From an uncultured Spongiibacteraceae bacterium (GTDB taxonomy: Bacteria > Pseudomonadota > Gammaproteobacteria > Pseudomonadales > Dasaniaceae), in the NCBI GenBank assembly GCA_937969395.1, contig CALBVI010000299.1, positions 1 through 7,217 of the forward strand: a stretch of 7,217 bases of DNA, in the 5' to 3' direction. This document shows, in pieces, positions 1-6,195 of the stretch. Position 1 is the first letter of the stretch, and every line of letters begins with the position of its first letter. Made by a program: the position numbers and the translations under genes. Below the pieces are notes generated by a model that did no database searches, was not told the origin of the DNA, and was given only the letters and a program-made list of their open reading frames with translations.

Positions 1-722
1 ATGTGTTGGCACCGTTGTTATTGGATTGTCATATTGTTGCGCTAGATTTACCGGGGCATGGACTAAGTGATCATAAGTCGTTGCAAGCCAGTTATAATTT
101 GTGGGATGACTTAAATGATATTCAGTTAGTTGCCGATCTTATGGAGTGGTCGACCTTTACTATTTTGGGTCACTCACGCGGTGCCATGATGGCTTTGTTG
201 TTAGCTGCAGTCGTGCCAGAAAAAATTCAATCAGTCATTTTGTTAGATGGTATTTGGCCGCCACCTGTCGAACACGAGGATAGCGTTAAACAACTTCGTC
301 AGTATTTGTCTGATCAAAAAAGATTACCAGCGAAACAAAAATCAACCTATGGTTCTGTGAAAGATGCCGTCGTTGCTAGGATGATGGCCTCAAAAATGAA
401 CGAGGCAAGTGCTAGATTAATTGTTACCCGTGGATTAGAAAAAAAGGATGAAGCTTATCAATGGCGTTTTGATGCTAGGTTACGCAGTGCATCAGCTTTT
501 AAATTAACCGCTGAACATATGCGGGCTTTTACCGCAGCGATGTCTAGTCCTTGTTTATTATTGCTAGCAGAGGATGGGATGGGGAAACTGCCGCAACTGC
601 AAACGTTATTGCTTGAATATCCGCAGATTCAATCGCATGTGTTACCGGGTGGTCATCATTTTCATATGGAAGAGCAGGCACTGAGAATAGCTGAGTATCT
701 CAATGCTTTTCTAGAGAAATAA
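1..722 (+). CDS. Alpha/beta hydrolase, 5'-truncated by the window edge
   Basis: The frame is open from base 3 to a TAA at 720-722 and gives 239 residues. A GTG at base 3 could serve as a start, but the protein begins mid-domain: the first strands and the usual HG oxyanion motif, about 40-50 residues, are absent, so the real start almost certainly lies upstream of the window. The visible part shows the D-x-P-G-H-G turn (residues 15-20), the nucleophile elbow G-H-S-R-G with Ser58, an A-E-D-G segment near 189-192 that probably supplies the acid, and a G-G-H-H-F-H segment at 216-221 that carries the catalytic histidine. A helical cap occupies roughly residues 85-175. The fold is clear and the catalytic triad looks intact. 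The substrate cannot be told: esterase, lipase-like or C-C hydrolase activities are all possible. It is convergent with folE, 62 nt away, so the two are separate transcription units. Confidence 0.85.
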   Translation, partial: VLAPLLLDCHIVALDLPGHGLSDHKSLQASYNLWDDLNDIQLVADLMEWSTFTILGHSRGAMMALLLAAVVPEKIQSVILLDGIWPPPVEHEDSVKQLRQYLSDQKRLPAKQKSTYGSVKDAVVARMMASKMNEASARLIVTRGLEKKDEAYQWRFDARLRSASAFKLTAEHMRAFTAAMSSPCLLLLAEDGMGKLPQLQTLLLEYPQIQSHVLPGGHHFHMEEQALRIAEYLNAFLEK

Positions 723-759
723 AGTGTTAGAAAATGATCTTGTGCGGAAGTGTTTTGAG

Positions 760-791
760 GAAAATAATAATTATGACCGCTGCTTTAGCGG
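760..791 (-). terminator. Possible folE terminator hairpin
   Basis: CCGCT (777-781) and AGCGG (787-791) form a 5-bp stem with a 5-nt loop. The loop overlaps the folE stop codon at 785-787. Read on the minus strand, the stem is followed by an A/T-rich stretch ending in TTTT (764-761) rather than a clean run of T. On the plus strand no T-tract follows, so it would not serve the hydrolase gene. The short stem and interrupted tail make this a weak call. Confidence 0.35.
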
Positions 792-1393
792 CCATTAACT
801 AGTGATAAAAATTCACTGCGGGTATTTTGATTTTCACGAAATGAACCAAGCAGTGAAGATGTACGCATTTGCGAATTTTGTTTTTCAACACCGCGCATCA
901 TCATGCACATATGCTTTGCTTCGATGATGACGCCAACACCAGCTGCATCAGTAATATCCATAATAGATTGAGCGATTTGCTCGGTAAGATTTTCTTGGAT
1001 TTGTAATCGACGGGCAAACATATCAACAATGCGAGCCACTTTAGAAAGACCGATGACTTTACCTTGGGGGATGTAGGCAACATGACATTTGCCAATAAAG
1101 GGCAGCAAGTGGTGCTCGCACATGGAATACAATTCAATATCAGAGACAACAACCATTTCGCTAGCGTTAGATTCAAATAAGGCACCGTTAACCACTTCAT
1201 CAACGGTTTCTTGATAGCCCTTGGTTAAAAACTGCATGGCCTTAGCTGCACGTTTAGGTGTATCGATTAAGCCGTCTCGATTCAAATCCTCGCCAACACC
1301 CTCAATAATCGTTGAAAAAGCGCTCTCCATATTTTTTGAGGACACTTCGTCATTATTGATGTTTTCTTTAGCTTGCTTGATAGGGTGGGCCAT
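785..1393 (-). CDS. folE: GTP cyclohydrolase I (type IA, zinc-dependent)
   Basis: FolE converts GTP to 7,8-dihydroneopterin triphosphate plus formate, the first step of folate (and in many bacteria queuosine) synthesis; it is a cytoplasmic decamer. The product has 202 residues, close to the usual bacterial length of about 180-220. Zinc ligands expected for the family are in place: Cys92 and His95 in S-M-C-E-H-H, and Cys163 in H-M-C-M-M-M-R-G. The signature [10 protein letters not shown] (residues 128-137) and the R-G-V of the GTP pocket (167-169) are also present. The N-terminal 20 residues are variable and polar, as is common. The ATG at 1393-1391 is preceded on the minus strand by GGAG (1402-1399) at 5-nt spacing, which supports this start. 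It is divergent from prmB across a 143-nt region with its own promoter. Identity is near certain. Which FolE paralogue role it fills in the genome cannot be told from one locus. Confidence 0.97.
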   Translation of the reverse strand: MAHPIKQAKENINNDEVSSKNMESAFSTIIEGVGEDLNRDGLIDTPKRAAKAMQFLTKGYQETVDEVVNGALFESNASEMVVVSDIELYSMCEHHLLPFIGKCHVAYIPQGKVIGLSKVARIVDMFARRLQIQENLTEQIAQSIMDITDAAGVGVIIEAKHMCMMMRGVEKQNSQMRTSSLLGSFRENQNTRSEFLSLVNGR

Positions 1394-1422
1394 AGGGGCT
1401 CCGTGCAGTTTTAAGGTCGGGC

Positions 1423-1451
1423 ATGATAGCAGATCATTTTCACCAAAACAA
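1423..1451 (-). promoter_or_regulatory. Candidate sigma70 promoter of folE
   Basis: On the minus strand there is an extended -10, TGC-TATCAT (TATCAT at 1428-1423). A TTGTTT at 1451-1446 lies exactly 17 bp upstream as a -35 matching three of six consensus bases, including the TTG. Transcription would start near 1416, giving a leader of a little over 20 nt that carries the GGAG ribosome site. Too little leader remains for a riboswitch on this strand. Confidence 0.5.
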
Positions 1452-1466
1452 AAGCCTAATATGACT

Positions 1467-1472
1467 TATAAT
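1467..1472 (+). promoter_or_regulatory. Possible -10 element for prmB
   Basis: A perfect TATAAT sits about 65 nt upstream of the prmB ATG, but no good -35 is seen 15-19 bp before it. A second -10-like hexamer, TATAAC, is at 1496-1501. A short inverted repeat, AGGGT (1484-1488) with ACCCT (1500-1504), overlaps that second element. These are sequence matches only in an A/T-rich region. Confidence 0.25.
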
Positions 1473-1536
1473 CACTGATTAATAGGGTGTTTGGCTATAA
1501 CCCTCAATAAATTATGTGTTTAATAATAGGTGTTTG

Positions 1537-2454
1537 ATGGAGTCGTCCAGCAATATATATACGCAACTGTACACGGTAAGAGATTACATTCGCTGGGCAG
1601 TTTCTCAATTTACTAAGGCTGAGCTGTATTTTGGCCACGGTACCGACAATGCGCTCGATGAAGCGCTGCAATTAGTGCTGCATACTATTGGTATTCCTGT
1701 GGGTAGTGAGGGTGCTTTATTGGATGCTCACTTAACCCAAGATGAAAAAGAGCAAGTGCTGAAGCAAATTGATAGGCGTACCAAGGAGCGTATCCCCGTA
1801 CCTTATCTTACTGGTGAGGCATGGTTTGCCGGTTTGAGTTTTAAGGTTGATGAGCGGGTATTGATTCCGCGTTCGCCGCTAGCAGAGTTGATTGAGCGAG
1901 GTTTTGAGCCCTGGATACCAGAAACCCCAATCAATCATGTTCTCGACCTGTGTACCGGTGGCGGTTGTATCGGTATTGCCTGCGCGCACTTGTTTGAAGA
2001 GGCACAGGTTGATTTGGCAGATATTTCCGATGGTGCGCTTGAGGTCGCTGCAAGTAATATCGAAAGCTATGAGTTAAATCATCGGGTGCAAGTACTGCAA
2101 TCTGACCTGTTCTCTGCTGCTGAAGGTCGTCAATATGATTTGATTGTCAGTAATCCGCCCTATGTTGATGATGAAGATTTAAGTTCTATGCCCGCTGAAT
2201 ATCAGCATGAGCCAGCTTTAGCACTAGGAAGCGGCGTTGATGGCCTAGATATAACCCGCAGAATTTTACGCGAAGCGGTTAATTATTTGACCGATAATGG
2301 TGTTTTGATCGTAGAAGTAGGTAATAGCGGTATAGCATTAGAGCAAGCTTATCCTACGGTACCCTTTACGTGGATTGAATTTGAGCACGGCGGTCATGGG
2401 GTGTTTGTATTTAGCCGAGCGGAATTGCTCGAATATAGCGAAGCGTTTGTTTGA
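1537..2454 (+). CDS. prmB: Ribosomal protein L3 glutamine N5-methyltransferase
   Basis: PrmB uses S-adenosylmethionine to methylate the side-chain amide of a conserved glutamine (Gln150 in E. coli) of ribosomal protein L3 in the cytoplasm. The N-terminal helical domain carries the G-H-G-T-D-N motif (residues 33-38) typical of PrmB. The SAM-binding motif I is L-D-L-C-T-G-G-G-C-I-G-I-A (136-148), and the catalytic N-P-P-Y motif of glutamine methyltransferases is at 206-209. The end, with F-T-W-I-E-F and G-G-H-G-V-F, follows E. coli PrmB closely. I prefer the ATG at 1537 (305 residues; E. coli 310): TAGG at 1527-1530 lies at suitable spacing and the family begins near here. An in-frame GTG at 1516 would add seven residues with no ribosome site and no family support. 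PrmB rather than HemK/PrmC is indicated by the N-terminal domain and by the nearness of aroC. Intact and confident. Confidence 0.95.
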   Translation: MESSSNIYTQLYTVRDYIRWAVSQFTKAELYFGHGTDNALDEALQLVLHTIGIPVGSEGALLDAHLTQDEKEQVLKQIDRRTKERIPVPYLTGEAWFAGLSFKVDERVLIPRSPLAELIERGFEPWIPETPINHVLDLCTGGGCIGIACAHLFEEAQVDLADISDGALEVAASNIESYELNHRVQVLQSDLFSAAEGRQYDLIVSNPPYVDDEDLSSMPAEYQHEPALALGSGVDGLDITRRILREAVNYLTDNGVLIVEVGNSGIALEQAYPTVPFTWIEFEHGGHGVFVFSRAELLEYSEAFV

Positions 2455-2487
2455 TTAAGAGTGATTTCGTCTGTAATGAAACGAGCC

Positions 2488-2495
2488 GGAGGAGA
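2488..2495 (+). promoter_or_regulatory. Strong ribosome binding site before the broken GFA gene
   Basis: GGAGGAGA at 2488-2495 is one of the best Shine-Dalgarno matches in the window and lies 3-5 nt before an ATG at 2499. It points to 2499 as the original start of the GFA-type gene, although the frame from that ATG now closes after ten codons. Confidence 0.6.
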
Positions 2496-2498
2496 TAA

Positions 2499-2872
2499 AT
2501 GCTTCAAGGGAGCTGTCTTGTAAAAGTATAAAATATGAACTTTTGTCAGAGCCAAAAAAAGTGACTCATTGCCACTGTAAAATGTGTCAAAAACAACACG
2601 GTGCAGCTTTTGCTACTTATGGAAGTATTCAGAAGGCTAACCTTGTTTATATACAAGGCGAAGAATTATTGAAGGAATTCGCTTCCTCTGGGTCAATTAA
2701 AAGAAAATTTTGTTGCCGGTGTGGGTCAAACATTGAATGGAGTGGTTCGGAGAGTTATCCCGATTGGGCTTCGATTACTTTAGCAACCTTAGATTCTAGT
2801 TATAAACCTGAGAGAATTAGCGAGATTTATATAGAGTCAAAGGTATGCTGGCTCAATGAAGCTATTGATTAG
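2499..2872 (+). pseudogene. GFA/CENP-V family zinc protein, frameshifted
   Basis: The family (glutathione-dependent formaldehyde-activating enzyme-like, GFA) consists of small zinc-binding beta proteins; a formaldehyde role is proven for few members, so no substrate is assigned. The ATG at 2499 with its strong ribosome site reads M-L-Q-G-S-C-L and then goes out of frame, ending at a TAA at 2529-2531. Adding one base near 2519 joins it to the frame that runs to 2872. The join reads G-S-C-L-C-K-S-I-K-Y-E-L-L-S-E-P, exactly the family's first Cys-x-Cys segment. The repaired protein has about 124 residues and keeps C-H-C-K-M-C-Q-K-Q-H-G and F-C-C-R-C-G. A TTG at 2543 could start a 109-residue remnant, but it would lack the first cysteine pair. 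The C-terminus also looks cut short by a TAG (2870-2872). It sits between prmB and aroC. A sequencing error is the main alternative to a true pseudogene. Confidence 0.8.
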
Positions 2873-2892
2873 CTGCTTCTATTTATGGACGT

Positions 2893-2915
2893 TAAGGTTT
2901 GTTTATCTGACCTTA
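2893..2915. repeat. Inverted repeat overlapping the aroC -35 element
   Basis: TAAGGT (2893-2898) and ACCTTA (2910-2915) form perfect 6-bp arms with an 11-bp centre. The right arm covers the proposed aroC -35 at 2907-2912. The spacing would suit a dimeric repressor site; it could equally be a weak hairpin after the GFA gene. No known operator is recognised. Confidence 0.3.
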
Positions 2916-2935
2916 TTGCATTATTGACGTATAAT
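2907..2935 (+). promoter_or_regulatory. Candidate sigma70 promoter of aroC
   Basis: CTGACC at 2907-2912 (four of six matches to TTGACA) is followed after exactly 17 bp by a perfect TATAAT at 2930-2935. The -10 ends 45 nt before the aroC ATG, a normal leader length. This is the best promoter match in the window. It suggests that aroC does not depend on readthrough from prmB and the broken gene. Confidence 0.6.
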
Positions 2936-2980
2936 CCTTCGTCGAAATTATTGATTTACTGAACTGATTAAAGAGTTGTT

Positions 2981-4084
2981 ATGTCTGGAAATACCATTGG
3001 TAAGTTATTTACGGTTACAAGCTTTGGTGAGAGCCACGGTGTTGCTTTAGGTTGCATTGTGGATGGTTGTCCTCCTGGTTTAGAAATAACCGCAGAGGAA
3101 ATTCAGGTTGATTTGGATCGACGCAAGCCGGGTACTTCGCGTTTTACCACTCAACGCCGTGAAGACGATAGGGTAAAAATCCTGTCAGGTATCTTTGAGG
3201 GCAAAACAACCGGTACTTCAATCGGCATGATGATTGAAAATACCGATCAGCGTTCAAAAGACTACTCAAAAATTATGGATCGCTTTAGACCCATGCATGC
3301 TGATTACACCTATCAGCAAAAATACGGCCTGCGCGACTATCGCGGCGGTGGTCGTTCTTCCGCCCGTGAAACAGCCATGCGCGTTGCGGCGGGCTCTATC
3401 GCTAAAAAATACCTCAAGCAAACCCACGGTATCGAAGTGCGTGGCTATCTTTCGCAGCTTGGTCCCATTAAGGCCGAACAGTTTGATTGGGATGAGGTCG
3501 GTAATAATCCGTTCTTTTGCCCTGATGTTAATAAAGTCCCTGAAATGGAAACGTATATGAACGCGCTGCGTAAAAGCGGCGACTCTATCGGTGCAAAAAT
3601 TTCAGTCGTGGCAACAGGTGTTATGCCTGGTTTAGGTGAGCCAATTTTTGATCGGCTGGATGCGGACATTGCTCATGCTTTAATGGGAATCAACGCCGTT
3701 AAAGGCGTAGAAATCGGCGCTGGTTTTGATGCGGTTGACGCGAGGGGCAGTGAGCATCGCGATGAACTAACACCCGAAGGATTTAAATCTAACAATGCCG
3801 GTGGTGTATTAGGTGGTATTTCCAGTGGCCAAGATATTATTGCTCATATGGCGCTTAAGCCAACCTCTAGTGTGCTAATACCTGGTGAAACCATTGATGT
3901 TGACGGCAAATCAACGGAAGTGATTACCACAGGCCGACATGATCCCTGTGTTGGTATCCGTGCCACGCCGATTGCTGAAGCGATGTTAGCTATTGTGTTG
4001 ATGGATCATTTACTGCGCCATCGCGGTCAAAATGCTCATGTGCAATGTTCAACACCAGTGATTACCGATAACGCTGACCAGTAA
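2981..4084 (+). CDS. aroC: Chorismate synthase
   Basis: AroC catalyses the last shikimate-pathway step: 5-enolpyruvylshikimate 3-phosphate to chorismate with loss of phosphate, needing reduced FMN. It is a cytoplasmic tetramer. At 367 residues it matches the family (E. coli 361). All three signatures are present: G-E-S-H-G (residues 16-20) running into [23 protein letters not shown] (about 122-134); and [10 protein letters not shown] (about 318-327). The conserved histidines after G-E-S and in G-R-H-D are present. The ATG at 2981 begins M-S-G-N-T-I-G-K, the standard N-terminus; its ribosome site is weak (AAAGAG, about 5 nt upstream). It has its own promoter candidate and is followed after 35 nt by the MFS gene with no terminator seen, so the two are probably co-transcribed. 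Full length, with no anomaly. Confidence 0.98.
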   Translation: MSGNTIGKLFTVTSFGESHGVALGCIVDGCPPGLEITAEEIQVDLDRRKPGTSRFTTQRREDDRVKILSGIFEGKTTGTSIGMMIENTDQRSKDYSKIMDRFRPMHADYTYQQKYGLRDYRGGGRSSARETAMRVAAGSIAKKYLKQTHGIEVRGYLSQLGPIKAEQFDWDEVGNNPFFCPDVNKVPEMETYMNALRKSGDSIGAKISVVATGVMPGLGEPIFDRLDADIAHALMGINAVKGVEIGAGFDAVDARGSEHRDELTPEGFKSNNAGGVLGGISSGQDIIAHMALKPTSSVLIPGETIDVDGKSTEVITTGRHDPCVGIRATPIAEAMLAIVLMDHLLRHRGQNAHVQCSTPVITDNADQ

Positions 4085-4119
4085 TGTCATGAATAGACTC
4101 TTCTCGTTATATTTTTGAT

Positions 4120-5286
4120 ATGAGCTCATCTATAGCGCCAGCAACCTACTGGCGCTTATCCAGTTTTTACTTTTTCTATTTTGCGCTACTAGGCGCATGG
4201 TTGCCGTTCTGGCCACTGTATTTACAAGATTTAGGTTTTGATGCCGAAGCCATTGGCTATATGACTGCGTTGCTAATGGCGACGAAAATCATTGCGCCCA
4301 ATATTTGGAGTTGGGTCGCTGATGTTGCTGACCAGCGAATGCGAATGGTTAGATACGGTTCGCTATTAGCGTTTATCGTTTTTTTAGGGGTCTTTGTCAG
4401 CCAGCAGTTTTGGTGGATGGCTTTTATTATTACCGCCTATAGTTTTTTTTGGAATGCTGTTTTACCGCAATTTGAAGTCGTAACCTTGGCTTGTCTCGGA
4501 GGGCGTTTTAATCGCTATAGTCAAATTCGTTTATGGGGCTCCGTGGGTTTTATAGTCGCTGTTGCTGGTTTAGGTGTTTATTTTGATTACTTTGCCATTT
4601 CGGCATTGCCTTGGTTTATTGCTTTATGTTTATTAGGTGTTTGGCTCTGTAGTTTATTGGTAACCGATAAGCACAAAACACCGCAGGTAAAAGTCCACGG
4701 TCAGTCGTTTTTGAGCGTAGTAAAAAATCCTTCGGTGATCGCTTTTTTGCTAACTTGCTTTTTGTTACAGCTATCACATGGACCTTATTACACTTTTTTT
4801 AGTGTGTACCTTGAGGGCTATGATTATAGCCGCGCGCTGATTGGCTTTTTGTGGTCTTTCGGTGTTATTGCTGAAGTAGCGGTTTTTATCGTTATGCATA
4901 AGCTCTTGGCGCGGTTTAGCTTAAAAAGTATTTTGCTGGTCAGTTTGATCTTGTCGGTAATACGTTGGGTTTTGATTGCTTATTACGTTGAGAATGTCTG
5001 GTTGTTATTAATAGCGCAGTCACTGCATGCGGCATCGTTTGGCAGCTTTCACGCTTATGCGGTTGAAATGGTACGTAGGTTGTTTGTCGATGGCTTCCAG
5101 GTGCAAGGCATGGCCTTATATAGCAGCTTAAGTTATGGCGGCGGAGGTGCGTTAGGCGCGATGCTCAGCGGTTGGTTGTGGGATGTAAACGCACAGCTGA
5201 CATTTTTGATGGCGGCCGTTGCCTGCGTGTTGGCCATTGTGATTTCATTTTTTATTAACTACCCGCGAGAACCTAGTTCGGTATAA
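4120..5286 (+). CDS. MFS transporter, HcaT-like (PPP/MFS_1_like type)
   Basis: This is an integral inner-membrane protein of 388 residues with about 12 hydrophobic segments (first near residues 10-32, last near 358-382) and a more polar loop in the middle (about 182-205). The opening F-Y-F-F-Y-F-A-L-L-G-A-W-L-P-F-W-P-L-Y-L resembles the phenylpropionate permease (HcaT) / MFS_1_like group, as does the L-G-F-x-x-x-x-I-G segment that follows. The length also fits E. coli HcaT (379). The R-L-W-G-S-V-G-F segment near 137-144 is a typical fifth-helix entry in this group. The substrate is unknown, and proximity to aroC does not prove an aromatic substrate. Such transporters next to aroC are, from memory, seen in Pseudomonas-like genomes. 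The ATG at 4120 has no strong ribosome site, so coupling to aroC is likely. In-frame sequence beyond its TAA encodes the small ORF described separately. Confidence 0.88.
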   Translation: MSSSIAPATYWRLSSFYFFYFALLGAWLPFWPLYLQDLGFDAEAIGYMTALLMATKIIAPNIWSWVADVADQRMRMVRYGSLLAFIVFLGVFVSQQFWWMAFIITAYSFFWNAVLPQFEVVTLACLGGRFNRYSQIRLWGSVGFIVAVAGLGVYFDYFAISALPWFIALCLLGVWLCSLLVTDKHKTPQVKVHGQSFLSVVKNPSVIAFLLTCFLLQLSHGPYYTFFSVYLEGYDYSRALIGFLWSFGVIAEVAVFIVMHKLLARFSLKSILLVSLILSVIRWVLIAYYVENVWLLLIAQSLHAASFGSFHAYAVEMVRRLFVDGFQVQGMALYSSLSYGGGGALGAMLSGWLWDVNAQLTFLMAAVACVLAIVISFFINYPREPSSV

Positions 5287-5295
5287 ATACGGCTT

Positions 5296-5400
5296 ATGAT
5301 AAATACAGTCACTATCATAGGGGCTATTACAGGTACTATCACAGGCGCTATTACCGGCACTATGTTCTTGTTTATGGCTAGATTATACTGGCAACCTTAA
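5296..5400 (+). CDS. Putative 34-residue glycine-zipper membrane peptide
   Basis: An ATG at 5296 opens 34 codons ending at TAA 5398-5400. After M-I-N-T-V-T comes I-I-G-A-I-T-G-T-I-T-G-A-I-T-G-T, then M-F-L-F-M-A-R and a tail L-Y-W-Q-P. Glycines at 9, 13, 17 and 21 give a GxxxGxxxGxxxG zipper inside one predicted transmembrane segment (about residues 5-28), with a single Arg after it. Differences between the repeat copies fall mostly at third codon positions, which favours translation. It starts 9 nt after the MFS stop, in the same frame, and ends 21 nt before moaC. Its ribosome site is poor (only ACGG about 4 nt upstream), so it may be coupled to the MFS gene or not translated at all. I recognise no family. 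Options include a small membrane protein partner of the transporter, a toxin-like peptide, a leader peptide for moaC, or a chance open frame through a DNA repeat. Confidence 0.4.
   Translation: MINTVTIIGAITGTITGAITGTMFLFMARLYWQP
5311..5364 (+). repeat. Degenerate 12-nt tandem repeat, 4.5 copies
   Basis: Copies lie at 5311-5322, 5323-5334, 5335-5346 and 5347-5358, plus a half copy at 5359-5364. The consensus is RCTATYAYMGGN. Copies 1 and 3 begin ACTATC and copies 2 and 4 begin GCTATT, so the larger unit is 24 nt present twice, with four differences. The period is a multiple of three and lies in frame with the small ORF at 5296-5400. It is too short and unspaced for CRISPR. Confidence 0.85.
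5384..5389 (+). promoter_or_regulatory. Possible -10 element for moaCDE
   Basis: TATACT (five of six consensus bases) lies 32 nt before the moaC ATG. No convincing -35 is found 16-18 bp upstream (TATGTT at 5361-5366 is the 17-bp candidate). It lies inside the small ORF. Transcription of moaCDE could instead continue from aroC and the MFS gene. Confidence 0.2.
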
Positions 5401-5421
5401 TTTGTTAGGTGTGGATTATTA

Positions 5422-5901
5422 ATGAGTCAATTTACCCATATTAATGCTTCTGGTGAAGCGCAGATGGTCGATGTTACTGAAAAGGCCATTACTCAGCGCG
5501 AGGCAACCGCTGAGTCGAAGATTATTATGCTGCCCTCAACACTGCAGTTGATTATTGACGGTGGGCATAAAAAAGGTGACGTCTTTTTTGTTGCGCGTCT
5601 AGCGGGTATTCAGGCGGCAAAAAAATGTTCAGATTTGATTCCTCTCTGTCATCCATTAATGCTGTCATCCGTCAAAGTGGATTTAGCCGCAGATGTTGAA
5701 AACAGCTGCGTGACTATTCAAGCAAGCTGTAAATTGGCAGGGCAGACAGGCGTAGAGATGGAAGCATTAACAGCGGCTTCGGTTGCAGCGCTAACCATTT
5801 ACGATATGTGTAAAGCGGTTGATAAAGGCATGGTGATTAATCAGACACGGTTATTGTTAAAGTCCGGTGGCAAGTCCGGTGAATGGGTCGCTGATCAATG
5901 A
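5422..5901 (+). CDS. moaC: Cyclic pyranopterin monophosphate synthase
   Basis: MoaC, with MoaA, turns GTP into cyclic pyranopterin monophosphate; MoaC catalyses the rearrangement of 3',8-cyclo-GTP. It is a cytoplasmic hexamer in known members. The product has 159 residues (E. coli 161). Conserved segments are L-C-H-P-L-M-L, with His77, and [19 protein letters not shown]. The latter contains Asp128 and Lys131, the catalytic residues at the same numbers as in E. coli. The ATG at 5422 is preceded by AGGTG (5407-5411) and GGA (5413-5415), and M-S-Q-F-T-H-I-N is the expected N-terminus. Its last codons overlap moaD by ATGA, so the two are translationally coupled. moaA, which supplies the substrate, is not in the window. 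Confidence 0.97.
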   Translation: MSQFTHINASGEAQMVDVTEKAITQREATAESKIIMLPSTLQLIIDGGHKKGDVFFVARLAGIQAAKKCSDLIPLCHPLMLSSVKVDLAADVENSCVTIQASCKLAGQTGVEMEALTAASVAALTIYDMCKAVDKGMVINQTRLLLKSGGKSGEWVADQ

Positions 5902-6191
5902 TACACGTATTATTTTTTGCCAGTATTCGCGAGCAATTACAAACCGGTAAGTTGTCTATCGAGCTTGATGCTGACGGAATAACGGTTGCTGGTAGTGCTT
6001 CAATTGGATTAAGCGTTTCAACAGTAGAGCAATTAATCGCTTATCTCGCATCAACTTATGATCAATCCTGGTTGCCAGTTTTATCAGCAGATAATGTAAT
6101 TAAAGCCGTTAATCAGCAGGTGGTAGATAAAAACTTTATCATTAGTGATGGTGATGAAGTTGCTTTTTTCCCTCCGGTAACAGGCGGTTAA
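5898..6191 (+). CDS. moaD: Molybdopterin synthase small subunit (sulfur carrier)
   Basis: MoaD is a ubiquitin-like sulfur carrier: its C-terminal Gly-Gly is adenylated by MoeB and made a thiocarboxylate, which supplies sulfur to the dithiolene of molybdopterin. The start [12 protein letters not shown] and the end [14 protein letters not shown] are nearly those of E. coli, with the Gly-Gly at residues 96-97 as the very last residues. At 97 residues it is about 16 longer than E. coli MoaD (81). The extra residues fall between the first strand and the first helix (about 22-43). The ATG at 5898 overlaps the moaC stop by four bases. It forms a heterotetramer with MoaE, encoded 4 nt downstream. Confidence 0.95.
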   Translation: MIHVLFFASIREQLQTGKLSIELDADGITVAGSASIGLSVSTVEQLIAYLASTYDQSWLPVLSADNVIKAVNQQVVDKNFIISDGDEVAFFPPVTGG

Positions 6192-6195
6192 TCGC

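Noticed and set aside
901..1203. Open frame on the minus strand inside folE
   Set aside because: It lies in another frame of a clearly coding folE and its translation shows no family pattern. The same applies to the other overlapping frames at 1221-1478, 1892-2077, 3234-3560, 3445-3669, 6084-6341 and 6568-6774.
1516..1536. GTG at 1516 as the prmB start
   Set aside because: It adds seven residues with no match to PrmB and lacks a ribosome site. The ATG at 1537 has TAGG at good spacing and fits the family length.
2514..2524. Programmed -1 frameshift in the GFA gene
   Set aside because: The bases around the shift do not form an X-XXY-YYZ slippery heptamer and no downstream stem was evident. 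A simple one-base deletion explains the data.
5311..5364. CRISPR or iteron array
   Set aside because: Direct contiguous 12-nt units without spacers, no cas or replication genes nearby, and an exact triplet-frame relation to an open frame argue against both.
5287..5421. Molybdenum cofactor (Moco) riboswitch upstream of moaC
   Set aside because: The stretch is dominated by a 12-nt tandem repeat and shows none of the nested GC-rich stems expected of that RNA. In E. coli the element precedes moaA, not moaC.
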